Assembly: GCF_004795105.1 (NCBI RefSeq)
Contig: NZ_SSBL01000004.1
Location: forward strand, 372,001-436,000
Source of the DNA: Streptomyces sp. A0642
Lineage (GTDB): Bacteria > Actinomycetota > Actinomycetes > Streptomycetales > Streptomycetaceae
DNA length: 64,000 bases
Direction: 5' to 3'
Made by a program: the position numbers and the translations under genes. Positions 40,738 to 49,409 of the stretch are shown here, piece after piece (position 1 is the first letter of the stretch; each line of letters opens with the position of its first letter). The notes beneath the pieces are model-generated. The model did no database searches, was not told the DNA's origin, and saw nothing but the letters and a program-made list of their open reading frames with translations.

Positions 40738-41826
40738 CTACCTCCGAGGGCTCGTGCGCTTGGATGCAGCCCGCTTCGCTGACGACGAGCCACCCGCTGC
40801 TGTCTTCTTGGCGGCCGTCTTCCTGGCCGTGCCCTTCTTGGCCGGGGCCGTCTTCTTCGCCGTCGTCTTCTTCGGCGTCGTCTTCTTGGCCGGGGCCGTC
40901 TTCTTGGCGGCCGTCTTCTTGGCAGCCGTCTTCTTGGCGGGGGCGGACCTCTTCGAAGCCGCCTTCTTGGCCGGCGCCGACTTCTTGGCCGCAGCCTTCT
41001 TGGCCGCACCCTTCTTGGCAGGGGCGGTCTTCTTGGCCGGGGCCGTCTTCTTCGCAGCCGTCTTCCTGGCCGGGGCGGACCTCTTCGACGCCGCCTTCTT
41101 CTCCTGGGAGGCCTTGCCGTCCTCAGCGCCCTTGGCCCTTCCCGATCCGGTCTGCCGGGAGGAGCGCTTTCTCGGCCGTTCCTCGGCGGGCTCCTCCTCG
41201 GGCTCTTCCTCTTCCTCTTCCTCCTCGGGCTCCTCTTCCTCCTCGGGCTCCTCTTCCTCGGGCCCTTCCTCCTCGGGCTCCTCTTCCTCGGGCCCTTCCT
41301 CCTCGGGCCCTTCCTCCTCGGGCCCTTCCTCCTCGGGCTCCTCCGCGTCCTCGTACTCGTCCTCCGGGGCGCCCTCGTCCACGGGCTCCTCTTCGTCCTC
41401 GTACTGGTCGTCCTCGCCCTCGTACTCGTCGTCGTACTCAGCGCCTTCTTCGTCCGGCGCCTCTTCGTCCTCGTACTCGTCGTCCTCGCCCTCATCGCCC
41501 TCGTCACTCGGCGGTTCGGTGAGACGGGCGGTGCGGTCGCTGATCGCGTCGGCCAGCGAGCCCATGCTCCGGTTGGCAGCAGCGGTCACGGCCTTACGGC
41601 CGGCGTCGAGGAGTTCGCCCCGCAGCTGATCCTGAAGCTCCGCGAACTGGGGAACCTCTCCGAGGCGTCGCATGCCCTCGGCGGCGAGCTGGCGGGGCTC
41701 CAGGCCGAACCGCCGGCCGGCCAGATAGGTGCCGACGGTAAGGGCGAGTCGCCCCTTCTTGGTCCGGCCCAGCACATAGCCGCCCACCAGCGCGGCCGCG
41801 AGAGTCACTTTGGTCTGGTCTTCCAT
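40738..41826 (-). CDS. gvpY: Gas vesicle cluster protein GvpY with acidic and histone-H1-like repeats
   Basis: A 362-aa protein in three parts. Residues 1-95 are a conserved domain ([35 protein letters not shown], with one membrane-like helix). Residues about 100-215 are Glu/Pro repeats such as [18 protein letters not shown]. Residues about 230-362 are Lys/Ala repeats of the type [12 protein letters not shown], as in histone H1 and the HupS tail. ATG 41826 is preferred (AAGGTGA 7 nt upstream). Opposite charge blocks in one protein suggest self-association or bridging; a DNA- or vesicle-shell-binding role is inference. Confidence 0.83.
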   Translation of the reverse strand: MEDQTKVTLAAALVGGYVLGRTKKGRLALTVGTYLAGRRFGLEPRQLAAEGMRRLGEVPQFAELQDQLRGELLDAGRKAVTAAANRSMGSLADAISDRTARLTEPPSDEGDEGEDDEYEDEEAPDEEGAEYDDEYEGEDDQYEDEEEPVDEGAPEDEYEDAEEPEEEGPEEEGPEEEGPEEEEPEEEGPEEEEPEEEEEPEEEEEEEEPEEEPAEERPRKRSSRQTGSGRAKGAEDGKASQEKKAASKRSAPARKTAAKKTAPAKKTAPAKKGAAKKAAAKKSAPAKKAASKRSAPAKKTAAKKTAAKKTAPAKKTTPKKTTAKKTAPAKKGTARKTAAKKTAAGGSSSAKRAASKRTSPRR

Positions 41827-41833
41827 GAGCACG

Positions 41834-42088
41834 TCACCTTCGATCTAGGTGCGCCGGTCCGACCCGTGCGGCGTGAAGCCGGTCCAGCAGCCGTTCTTCT
41901 TCCCGTTCGAACTCCTCGAGACTGATGTCTCCGGCCTCCAGTTCCTGGTTGAGTACGGCCAACTGCGTACGCAGGACGGCTGGGTCGTGCAATTCGCGCT
42001 CAGCGGCGTCGTTGAGCTTCTCCGCCACCCAGACCACGCCCCGCACCGGTGCGAGGGGGAGGGTGAGCAGCCCGGTGATGAGTCCCAC
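41834..42088 (-). CDS. gvpG: Gas vesicle protein GvpG
   Basis: An 84-aa Gvp[31 protein letters not shown] followed by [27 protein letters not shown], the standard GvpG amphipathic and charged-helix layout. It is an accessory protein in vesicle nucleation. The GTG (42088) starts one base after the gvpF stop. A basic C-terminal tail ends in HLDRR. Confidence 0.9.
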   Translation of the reverse strand: MGLITGLLTLPLAPVRGVVWVAEKLNDAAERELHDPAVLRTQLAVLNQELEAGDISLEEFEREEERLLDRLHAARVGPAHLDRR

Positions 42089-42089
42089 G

Positions 42090-42839
42090 TCAGACCCCGC
42101 CCACCGGCACGGGGCGCGCCCCGGGCGAAACGAAGCTGTAGCAGGGGAGCGGGCCGGCAAGGCGGAGTTCCACGTGCTCCCGATGGACCTCCGCGAACTT
42201 CCGTGCCCTGCCGAGGAAGGCGTCGGCATCGGCGTGGTCCACGAGGAACGACATGTTGAGCGCGCATCCCGAGACCTCCGGGCCGGCGGCCACCGCCCGC
42301 GCACGGGAAGCCAGTTCACGCGCGATGCGCTGGCCTGCCGTGGCCGCCCTGCGCGTGAGGGCGGCGGCGATGGCTTCGCCCAGCCGGAGGCTGGCCTCGT
42401 AGCCGGGGTGGCGCCGCGCGGCCTCGCGGAGCTGCCGTACGTTCTTCTCCTCGGCGACGAGGGCCGGCAGCGCGTTCTGCGCCGGAAGTGCCTTGAGGTT
42501 GATCTCGGTGCGGCCCGCAAGACGGTCCAGGGTGGCGGCGTGCTCGCTTTCGGCCGAGACCACCTGCTGGAGGACCGTCCCCTCGTCCGGAGCGACCATG
42601 CCGAACCGCATGGGCAGCACCGGCCCCTCGGCGGACAGCCGCAACAGCAGGTCCTGGTGCGCCAGGAGGTCGCGGCGCCGTGCCCGGAGCTGCGGGGGCG
42701 CGTCGCTGACGACCGCGCCGAGGAGCCCCTGTCTGATCATCCGCACGGGCGCGGGCGGGGATCCCACGCCACCGGCCCCGTGCGGGAGCGCCGTCGCCGC
42801 CCGCACGATCGCGTAGACGTACACGCCCTCGGCCACCAC
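42090..42839 (-). CDS. gvpF: Gas vesicle protein GvpF
   Basis: A 249-aa GvpF/L family protein: EGVYVYAIVRAATALPHGAGG, HQDLLLRLSAEGPVLPMRFGMVAPDEG and the C-terminal LRLAGPLPCYSFVSPGA are the family landmarks. GvpF is thought to bind GvpA and start vesicle assembly. The start is GTG 42839 (or the adjacent GTG 42836), two bases after the gvpA stop, indicating tight translational coupling. Confidence 0.92.
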   Translation of the reverse strand: MVAEGVYVYAIVRAATALPHGAGGVGSPPAPVRMIRQGLLGAVVSDAPPQLRARRRDLLAHQDLLLRLSAEGPVLPMRFGMVAPDEGTVLQQVVSAESEHAATLDRLAGRTEINLKALPAQNALPALVAEEKNVRQLREAARRHPGYEASLRLGEAIAAALTRRAATAGQRIARELASRARAVAAGPEVSGCALNMSFLVDHADADAFLGRARKFAEVHREHVELRLAGPLPCYSFVSPGARPVPVGGV

Positions 42840-42841
42840 GC

Positions 42842-43294
42842 TCAGGCCTCCACACGTCGTCGGCCGCTGCTGCTGCTCCGCGCGGGAGCCCGCCGCTTCT
42901 TCGGCCGCTCGCGAGACTCGTCCTCGTCCTCGTCGTTCGCCCCGCCGCCCACGGCCTTCTTCACGGTGTCGCCCACCGTCTCGGCGGCGCCGCGCACCTT
43001 GCGCTTGCCGACGGACTTGGCCACACCGCCGCCGAGGAGTTCGGGGATGGTGGTACTGCCGGAGTCACGTTCCAGGTCCAGGCGGTTGCACGCCTCGGCG
43101 AACCGCAGGTACGTGTCCACACTCGCGACGACGATGCGCGCGTCTATCTTCAGGATCTCGATCCCGACCAGCGAGACGCGGATGAACACGTCGATGACCA
43201 TGCCGCGGTCGAGAATCAGTTCCAGTACGTCGTACAACGTGCCGGCGCGGGGCGGGCAGGCCACAACTTCGTCGGAGTACGTGGTCGCGCTCAT
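42842..43294 (-). CDS. gvpA: Gas vesicle structural protein GvpA
   Basis: A 150-aa GvpA, the main ribbed-shell protein. Residues 12-80 are the canonical fold (GTLYDVLELILDRGMVIDVFIRVSLVGIEILKIDARIVVASVDTYL). Streptomyces GvpA is longer than the ~70-aa cyanobacterial form: here a 70-residue hydrophilic tail follows (GSTTIPELLGGGVAKS, then acidic DEDEDESRERPKKRRAP and Ser/Arg-rich end). The tail is likely on the outside of the shell. Confidence 0.92.
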   Translation of the reverse strand: MSATTYSDEVVACPPRAGTLYDVLELILDRGMVIDVFIRVSLVGIEILKIDARIVVASVDTYLRFAEACNRLDLERDSGSTTIPELLGGGVAKSVGKRKVRGAAETVGDTVKKAVGGGANDEDEDESRERPKKRRAPARSSSSGRRRVEA

Positions 43295-43327
43295 GGAACG
43301 TCCTTCCAGCAGGGGAGCGGAAACGGA

Positions 43328-43648
43328 TCACTCGTCGGCTGCACCACGTCGGTAGCGCCGGACCCTGCGGTATTCCAGGAGCTCACCGGCCCGATCGAGC
43401 TGCACCTCGTACGAGGCGAGGAGGCTTGTGGTGTCGGGAATCCGTGGAACTTCCAGAACGTCCACCACCACACACCAGCCGTCGTCGGAACGCCGGACAG
43501 CGGACACACCCTCCGTGGGGTGACCGATCAGCCCCTCCAGGGTCTGGCAGGCAGCGTTGGCTGCGTGCTCGGGGCCCCGGGCCGATTCCGCGCGGCTGGC
43601 GGCCGCCGTCTTGGAACTCCCGGCGTGTGTGCGACGTTCTTGTGCCAT
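43328..43648 (-). CDS. gvpO: Gas vesicle protein GvpO
   Basis: A 106-aa GvpO, the first gene of the cluster. The C-terminal core LEGLIGHPTEGVSAVRRSDDGWCVVVDVLEVPRIPDTTSLLASYEVQLDRAGELLEYRRVRRYRR matches GvpO. GvpO is needed for vesicle gene expression or assembly in haloarchaea. The N-terminal 30 residues are Ala/Arg-rich and variable. The operon promoter must lie between 43648 and the SDR gene at 43757. Confidence 0.9.
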   Translation of the reverse strand: MAQERRTHAGSSKTAAASRAESARGPEHAANAACQTLEGLIGHPTEGVSAVRRSDDGWCVVVDVLEVPRIPDTTSLLASYEVQLDRAGELLEYRRVRRYRRGAADE

Positions 43649-43756
43649 AAAGCCAGTCTGGCCACTCCCACGCGTCCCGCATCTTGAGCGAAGCCATCGG
43701 AGCGGGAGGGTGCCCGGTGGCGGCGGTGCGGGTGCGGGCGGGCGCGCCGCCGCGTG

Positions 43757-44677
43757 TCAGGAGGCGCCGTACACCGGCTGCGGGGGCTCGGCCGCGGCCA
43801 GCAGACCGGACACCGCCTCTCCGGCCTCCGCCGGGGTCCAGCGGGCGCCCCTGTCGGCGGTGGGGCCGGGCCGCCAGCCCTCCATCACGGTGATCCTCCC
43901 GGCCTCGGTCTCGAAGACCCGGCCGCTCACCCCGGCGGACGCGGCGGAGCCCAGCCACACGACGAGCGGGGAGACGTTCTCCGGGGCCATCGCGTCGAAG
44001 ACGCCCTCTCCGGGGGCCGCCATCGTCTCGGCGAACGTCGTCTCGGTCATCCGGGTCCGGGCGGCCGGGGCGATCGCGTTGACCTGGACTCCGTAACGCC
44101 CCATCTCGGCGGCGGCCACCAGAGTCAGCCCGACGATGCCCGCCTTGGCGGCCGCGTAGTTGCCCTGGCCGACACTGCCCAGCAGCCCAGCCCCGGAACC
44201 GGTGTTGACGACCCGGGCCACCGGCGTCCGTCCGGCCTTCGCCTCGGCGCGCCAGTGCACCGCCGCGTGCTTGAGCGGCAGGAAGTGACCCTTGAGGTGG
44301 ACGCGCATCACCGCGTCCCAGTCGCACTCCTCCAGGTTGACCAGCATCCGGTCACGGAGGAATCCGGCGTTGTTGACGAGCGTGTCGAGCCGGCCGAAGG
44401 AGTCGAGCGCGGTGGCGACGAGCGAGGCGGCGCCCTCGGACGTGGCGATGTCCCCGTGGTGGGCGACCGCCTCGCCGCCGGCCGCCCGGATCTCCTTCAC
44501 GACCTCCTGGGCGGGGCCGGCCCCCCGGCCCGAGCCGTCGAGGCCGACGCCCAGATCGTTGACGACGACTTTCGCGCCCTCCGCGGCGAAGGCCAGGGCG
44601 TGGGCACGGCCGAGTCCGCGGCCGGCGCCGGTGACGACGGCGACGCGGCCGGCGCACAGGGCGGTCGGTGAGGTCAT
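43757..44677 (-). CDS. SDR family oxidoreductase, Rv3548c-like
   Basis: A 306-aa SDR with [41 protein letters not shown] and YAAAKAGIVGLTLVAAAE. It has the extended length and the GRGAGPAQEVVKEIRAAGGE insertion of the hydroxyacyl-CoA-dehydrogenase-like group, including mycobacterial Rv3548c. Divergent placement from echA20-ipdABC mirrors the M. tuberculosis order Rv3548c/Rv3549c-Rv3550. It therefore likely acts in steroid ring C/D catabolism. ATG 44677 was chosen over the longer frame. Confidence 0.82.
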   Translation of the reverse strand: MTSPTALCAGRVAVVTGAGRGLGRAHALAFAAEGAKVVVNDLGVGLDGSGRGAGPAQEVVKEIRAAGGEAVAHHGDIATSEGAASLVATALDSFGRLDTLVNNAGFLRDRMLVNLEECDWDAVMRVHLKGHFLPLKHAAVHWRAEAKAGRTPVARVVNTGSGAGLLGSVGQGNYAAAKAGIVGLTLVAAAEMGRYGVQVNAIAPAARTRMTETTFAETMAAPGEGVFDAMAPENVSPLVVWLGSAASAGVSGRVFETEAGRITVMEGWRPGPTADRGARWTPAEAGEAVSGLLAAAEPPQPVYGAS

Positions 44678-44800
44678 GACGAGTGTCCTTTCGCTGGACG
44701 GCGAGGGGCGACGGCGGGCGGCGGGCGGAAGGAACACGGCGCCGGTGCCGCGGAGCGGCATGACGCCCTCCCGCGGCGTTCGTATCGCTGCTACCTTTTG

Positions 44801-44820
44801 GACCTAACAAACGTTAGGTC
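44801..44820. promoter_or_regulatory. Perfect palindromic operator in the SDR/echA20-ipdABC divergent promoter
   Basis: GACCTAAC-AAAC-GTTAGGTC: 8-bp perfect arms around a 4-bp centre, 35 bp upstream of the echA20 start. The half-site CCTAACAA recurs in the fadE30 divergent promoter at 56737. This placement fits a TetR-type (KstR2-like) repressor controlling both divergons. Confidence 0.8.
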
Positions 44821-44854
44821 GAAAGGCGGCACTGGAAAGGTAGCTGATCTGCCC

Positions 44855-45610
44855 ATGGGTGTCTCCACCTCCGTCCCGGACGATGGCGTCGCCGTCGTCA
44901 CCGTGGACTACCCTCCGGTCAACGCCCTGCCCGTACAGGGCTGGTACGACCTGGCCGCGGCGGTACGCGCCGCCGGCGCCGACCGGAACATCCGCTGTGT
45001 GGTGCTCACCGCCGAGGGGCGCGGCTTCAACGCGGGCGTGGACATCAAGGAGATGCAGCGCTCCGAAGGACCCGAGGCGTTGATCGGCGCCAACCGGGGC
45101 TGCTTCGAGGCCTTCGCGGCGGTCTACGAGTGCGAGGTCCCCGTCGTCGCCGCCGTGCACGGCTTCTGCCTGGGCGGCGGCATCGGTCTGGCCGGCAACG
45201 CGGACGTGATCGTGGCGGCGGACGACGCGGTCTTCGGCCTCCCGGAACTCGACCGCGGGGCGCTCGGCGCCGCCACCCACCTGGCCCGGCTGGTCCCGCA
45301 GCACCTGATGCGGACCCTGTACTACACCTCGCGCACCGTTCCCGCCGGGGAACTGCACCGGCACGGCTCGGTGTTCAGCGTCGTGCCGCGCGAGCAGCTC
45401 ACCGGGGCCGCACTGGAGCTCGCCGGGGAGATCGCCGCGAAGGACGGCTACCTCATCCGGCTGGCCAAGGCCGCCATCAACGGCATCGACCCCGTCGACG
45501 TACGCCGCAGCTACCGCTTCGAGCAGGGCTTCACCTTCGAGGCCAACCTCAGCGGCGTCGCCGGCCGGGTGCGCGACACCTTCGGTGCGGACAAGGAGCA
45601 GCAGACGTGA
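44855..45610 (+). CDS. echA20: Enoyl-CoA hydratase/isomerase family, EchA20-like
   Basis: A 251-aa crotonase-fold protein (GRGFNAGVDIKEMQRS oxyanion segment; HGFCLGGGIGLAGNADVIVA second oxyanion loop). Its immediate neighbours ipdA-ipdB-ipdC match the mycobacterial Rv3550-Rv3553 order, so it is the likely counterpart of EchA20, reported to hydrolyse the ring-D bicyclic dione CoA ester during cholesterol breakdown. ATG 44855 is used; the stop overlaps ipdA by 4 bp. Confidence 0.82.
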   Translation: MGVSTSVPDDGVAVVTVDYPPVNALPVQGWYDLAAAVRAAGADRNIRCVVLTAEGRGFNAGVDIKEMQRSEGPEALIGANRGCFEAFAAVYECEVPVVAAVHGFCLGGGIGLAGNADVIVAADDAVFGLPELDRGALGAATHLARLVPQHLMRTLYYTSRTVPAGELHRHGSVFSVVPREQLTGAALELAGEIAAKDGYLIRLAKAAINGIDPVDVRRSYRFEQGFTFEANLSGVAGRVRDTFGADKEQQT

Positions 45611-46473
45611 CCCAGGACAAGACGATGACGGCCGACGACGTCGCCGGCCGGCTGGAAAGCGGCATGACGATCGGGATCGGCGGCTGGGGGTCGCGCCGCA
45701 AGCCGATGGCCCTGGTACGGGCGCTGCTGCGCTCGGATCTCACGGAGCTGACCGTGGTCTCGTACGGGGGCCCGGACGTGGGTCTCCTCGCGGCGGCGGG
45801 CAGGATCCGCAAGCTCATCACGGCCTTCGGGACGCTCGACTCGATCCCGCTGGAGCCGCACTTCACGGCGGCCCGGCAGCGCGGCGCCTTCGAGATGGTC
45901 GAGCTGGACGAGGCGATGATGATGTGGGGCCTGACGGCGGGCGCGCAGCGGCTGCCGTTCATGCCGGTCCGCGCCGGACTGGGTTCGGACCTGATGAGGG
46001 TCAACCCGGCGCTGCGCACGGTCACTTCCCCCTACGACGACGGGGAGACGCTGGTCGCGGCCCCGGCGCTGCGGCTGGACGCGGCCCTGGTCCACCTCAA
46101 CCGTTCCGACGCGCAGGGCAACGCCCAGTACCTGGGCCCCGACCCCTACTTCGACGACCTGTTCTGCGAGGCCGCCGACCAGGGTTTCGTGTCCTGCGAA
46201 CGGATCGTGGAGACGGCGGATCTGCTGAAGGAGCAGGGACCGCAGACGCTCCTGATCCAGCGGATGTTCGTGGACGGGGTCGTCGAGACACCCCGCGGCG
46301 CGCACTTCACCTCCTGCGTGCCCGACCACGACCGCGACGAGACCTTTCAGCGCGCCTATGTCCGGGCCGCCCGCGACCCCGGGGCCTGGCCCGCCTTCGT
46401 CGCCCGGTTCCTGTCCGGGGACGAGGCCGCCTACCAGGCCGCCGTCACGGCGTTCCACGAGGAGGAAGCATGA
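45607..46473 (+). CDS. ipdA: CoA-transferase-like hydrolase alpha subunit IpdA
   Basis: A 288-aa CoA-transferase-family alpha subunit: GMTIGIGGWGSRRKPMALVRALL, the nucleotide/CoA loop, and LSELTVVSYGGPDVG-type LTELTVVSYGGPDVGLLAAAG. IpdAB is not a transferase but a ring-C-opening hydrolase in the HIP pathway (knowledge from mycobacteria and Rhodococcus). Pairing with ipdB by GTGA/ATGA overlaps is typical. GTG start 45607. Confidence 0.88.
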   Translation: MTQDKTMTADDVAGRLESGMTIGIGGWGSRRKPMALVRALLRSDLTELTVVSYGGPDVGLLAAAGRIRKLITAFGTLDSIPLEPHFTAARQRGAFEMVELDEAMMMWGLTAGAQRLPFMPVRAGLGSDLMRVNPALRTVTSPYDDGETLVAAPALRLDAALVHLNRSDAQGNAQYLGPDPYFDDLFCEAADQGFVSCERIVETADLLKEQGPQTLLIQRMFVDGVVETPRGAHFTSCVPDHDRDETFQRAYVRAARDPGAWPAFVARFLSGDEAAYQAAVTAFHEEEA

Positions 46474-47249
46474 GCGGCACCGGAACGACCGGCATCCCCC
46501 CGGCGACGCGCGCCGAGTACTGCGTGGTGGCCTGCGCCGAGGCCTGGCGGGGCGCGGGCGAGATACTCGCCAGCCCGATGGGCATCGTTCCGGCCATCGG
46601 GGCGCGGCTGGCGAGGCTGACGTTCTCCCCCGGACTGCTGCTGACCGACGGGGAGGCGCTGCTGATGGCCGACACTCCCGCGATGGGAGTGCGGCCGGGG
46701 AGCGTCGAGGGCTGGCTGCCGTTCCGCCGGCACCTGACGCTGACCGCCACCGGCCGCCGGCACGTGATGATGGGCGCCGGCCAGATCGACCGGCACGGCA
46801 ACCAGAACATCTCCTGCATCGGGGACTGGGCCCGCCCCGCGCGCCAGCTGCTCGGGGTGCGCGGAGCCCCCGTCAACACCCTGAACAACCCGACGAGTTA
46901 CTGGGTGTCCAAGCACTCGGCGCGGGTGTTCGTGGAGCACGTCGACATGGTCAGCGGGGTCGGGTACGACCGGGCGGCCGAGGCCGGCCCCTCCGCGACC
47001 CGTTTCCACCGGATCCCCGAAGTCATCAGCGATCTGGGCGTCTTCGACTTCGAGACCCCCGACCGCACGATGCGGCTGCGCTCCCTCCACCCCGGGGTCG
47101 GCCTCGAACAGGTCGCCGAAGCGACCGGGTTCGTACTCACCGTCCCCGACGAGGTGCCCTTCACCCGGGACCCCACGGAGGACGAACTCCGGCTGATCCG
47201 CGACGTCATCGACCCGAAGGGGCTGCGCGAGCGCGAGGTGCCGGCGTGA
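46470..47249 (+). CDS. ipdB: CoA-transferase-like hydrolase beta subunit IpdB
   Basis: A 259-aa beta subunit: PPATRAEYCVVACAEAWRGAGEILASPMG at the N-terminus, GQIDRHGNQNISCIGDW and GVRGAPVNTLNNPTSYWVSKHS. The last block is characteristic of IpdB rather than acetate CoA-transferase B. It forms the ring-C hydrolase with IpdA. The start overlaps the ipdA stop (ATGA). Confidence 0.88.
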   Translation: MSGTGTTGIPPATRAEYCVVACAEAWRGAGEILASPMGIVPAIGARLARLTFSPGLLLTDGEALLMADTPAMGVRPGSVEGWLPFRRHLTLTATGRRHVMMGAGQIDRHGNQNISCIGDWARPARQLLGVRGAPVNTLNNPTSYWVSKHSARVFVEHVDMVSGVGYDRAAEAGPSATRFHRIPEVISDLGVFDFETPDRTMRLRSLHPGVGLEQVAEATGFVLTVPDEVPFTRDPTEDELRLIRDVIDPKGLREREVPA

Positions 47250-48313
47250 CCGGGCCCGCCCCGTTCCCGACCGCACTCACCGAGCTGACCGGGGTGCGGT
47301 ACCCGATCGTGCAGACCGGAATGGGCTGGGTGGCCGGCCCCCGGCTCGTGTCGGCCTCCGCCAACGCGGGGGCACTCGGCATCCTGGCCTCCGCGACGAT
47401 GACCGTCGGGCAGCTCCGCACGGCGGTCCGCGAGGTCAAGTCCCGTACCGGCGCCCCGTTCGGCGTCAATCTGCGGGCGGACGCGGGCGACGCGGGCGAG
47501 CGGGTCAAGATCCTCATCGACGAGGGGGTCCGGGTGGCGTCCTTCGCACTGGCCCCCTCACGGGACCTCATCGTGCGGCTCAAGGACGCCGGCGTCATCG
47601 TCATCCCCTCCGTCGGCGCCCGCCGGCACGCGGAGAAGGTCGCCGCGTGGGGAGCCGACGCGGTGATGGTGCAGGGCGGCGAGGGCGGCGGACACACCGG
47701 CGAGGTGGCCACCACGGTGCTGCTCCCCCAGGTGGTGGACGCCGTCGGCATCCCGGTGATCGCGGCGGGCGGCTTCCACGACGGCCGCGGTCTGGTCGCG
47801 GCGCTCGCCTACGGGGCGGCCGGCATCGGCATGGGCACCCGCTTCCTGCTGACCTCCGACAGCACCGTCCCCGACGCGGTGAAGGCGAAGTACCTGGCCG
47901 CCACCGTCAAGGACGTCACGGTGACGGACCGGGTGGACGGCCTGCCGCACCGCATGCTGCGTACCGCCATGGTCGACTCGCTGGAGCGGTCCGGCCGGGC
48001 CGCCTCCCTGCTCCGGGCGCTGCGGCACGCCTCGGCCTTCCGGAGGGAGACCCGGACCAGCTGGCACCGGCTGCTCCGCGACGGGATGGCGATGAGGCAC
48101 GGCAGGGAACTGACCTGGAGCCAGGTGCTGCTGGCCGCCAACACCCCGATGCTGCTCAAGGCCTCGCTGGTCGAGGGACGGACCGACATCGGGGTGATGG
48201 CCTCGGGCCAGGTGGCGGGCGTGATCGGGGATCTGCCGTCCTGTTCGGAGCTGGTCGCACGCGTCATGGACGAGGCGCGGGCCGTACTGAAGGCGCTGCC
48301 CGCGCCGGGCTGA
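47246..48313 (+). CDS. ipdC: Nitronate-monooxygenase-like flavoprotein IpdC
   Basis: A 355-aa TIM-barrel FMN protein of the NMO/2-nitropropane dioxygenase family: VRYPIVQTGMGWVAGPRLVSASANAGALGIL, GADAVMVQGGEGGGHTGEV and AAGGFHDGRGLVAALAYGAAGIGMGTRF, with the phosphate-binding glycines. In the steroid context it corresponds to Rv3553 (IpdC), which works with IpdF on the 5-hydroxy indane intermediate. GTG 47246 overlaps ipdB. It is the last gene of the operon, convergent with the serine hydrolase at 48351 (37 bp gap). Confidence 0.88.
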   Translation: MTGPAPFPTALTELTGVRYPIVQTGMGWVAGPRLVSASANAGALGILASATMTVGQLRTAVREVKSRTGAPFGVNLRADAGDAGERVKILIDEGVRVASFALAPSRDLIVRLKDAGVIVIPSVGARRHAEKVAAWGADAVMVQGGEGGGHTGEVATTVLLPQVVDAVGIPVIAAGGFHDGRGLVAALAYGAAGIGMGTRFLLTSDSTVPDAVKAKYLAATVKDVTVTDRVDGLPHRMLRTAMVDSLERSGRAASLLRALRHASAFRRETRTSWHRLLRDGMAMRHGRELTWSQVLLAANTPMLLKASLVEGRTDIGVMASGQVAGVIGDLPSCSELVARVMDEARAVLKALPAPG

Positions 48314-48350
48314 CCGCGTGTGCGGGGGGCGGTCCCGGACGGTCAGGGCC

Positions 48351-49409
48351 TCACAGCTTCTCCGTCAGCAGCTCGTGCATCGTCGCGATGAACGGGTCCG
48401 TCCTGTGCACCCGCCGGGTGCACATCGCGGCCAGGGCCGTACCGGTGTCGGGGCGGAAGCCGAGGAACATCTGCTGTCCGAGCGTGGCCCCCGCGTGAAA
48501 GCAGACGGGCCCGCGCGGTGACGGATGGCGGAACCAGGTGAGCGTGTGCGTATGGGCGTGCCGCAGTCCGCGCCGCAACAGCGGGGTGCGTACGTCCGCG
48601 AACGCGGCGGTCAGCGGATGCGTGGGCGCGGCGGTCCCCGGGAGGTGGGCTTCCAGGAACGTGAGCAGGTCCGTGGGCGTCGCCCGGACCGCTCCGGCGG
48701 CGTGGAAGCCGCCGGTGTCCAGGGCGGGCAGCGGTCTGCCGTCGCGCCGGTGCCCCACGGCGTCGCCGGGCGGCGGCCCCGGGCGCAGTCGCGTGCCGTG
48801 CAGGCGGAGCGGGTCCAGCACCTCCTGCTGGAGCAGCGTCTCCCAGGGCGTGCCGGTGGCTGCGGCCAGGGTGTGGCCGAGTACGGAGACCGCGAAGTTC
48901 GAGTAGTGCCAGCGGGTGCCCGGCCGGTGGCGGGGGCGGGCGCGCAGGAAGGCCCGGACGACGCGGTCGGCCGGGTAGCGGCTGTAGGGCGCGGTGGTCC
49001 ACCGGGGTAGCGCCTGCGGGTAGAAGTCGGCGGGCAGCGACGGGAGGCCCGAGGTGTGCGTGATCAGATGGCGCAGGGTGATGGCGTGCACGGAGGGGTG
49101 CACCGGGTGGCCGGGGGCCAGCAGTTCGGCCGCCGAGTCCTCGTACCGCAGACGGCCCGCCGCGACGAGTGCGGCCAGGAGCAGCCCGGTGAAGGGCTTG
49201 GACGCGGAACCCAGCTCGTAGCGGGGCGCGTCGTCCGGCGTCACGGGCCCGTCGAGCCGGTAGGTGCGCCGGGACCGGTGGCTGAGAGCGATCACGAGGC
49301 CGGGTGCGTCGACCGTCCGGGCGGCATCGGCCAGCAGGCGGGCCCGCTCCCCGTCGCTCTGGGACGGACGGCCCGCGGAGGTCCGGCGGACCTCCTGGGG
49401 GGCCGTCAC
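48351..49409 (-). CDS. S12/beta-lactamase-fold serine hydrolase, last gene of the peptide operon
   Basis: A 352-aa penicillin-binding-protein-like serine hydrolase: catalytic Ser-x-x-Lys in GSASKPFTG (Ser 68, Lys 71), Tyr-x-Asn in WHYSNFAVS (Tyr 169), and the third motif HAG (306-308). All residues for an active esterase/peptidase are present. No signal peptide is visible, so it is probably cytosolic, unlike typical D,D-peptidases. The GTG start overlaps the upstream DUF6895 stop (GTGA). In this operon it could be a peptidase or esterase acting on the 58-aa peptide product; that is inference. Confidence 0.85.
   Translation of the reverse strand: MTAPQEVRRTSAGRPSQSDGERARLLADAARTVDAPGLVIALSHRSRRTYRLDGPVTPDDAPRYELGSASKPFTGLLLAALVAAGRLRYEDSAAELLAPGHPVHPSVHAITLRHLITHTSGLPSLPADFYPQALPRWTTAPYSRYPADRVVRAFLRARPRHRPGTRWHYSNFAVSVLGHTLAAATGTPWETLLQQEVLDPLRLHGTRLRPGPPPGDAVGHRRDGRPLPALDTGGFHAAGAVRATPTDLLTFLEAHLPGTAAPTHPLTAAFADVRTPLLRRGLRHAHTHTLTWFRHPSPRGPVCFHAGATLGQQMFLGFRPDTGTALAAMCTRRVHRTDPFIATMHELLTEKL

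Noticed and set aside
40391..41629. Plus-strand 412-codon Ala/Phe- and Ser/Gly-rich frame
   Set aside because: Antisense of the GvpY Lys/Ala and Glu/Pro repeats.
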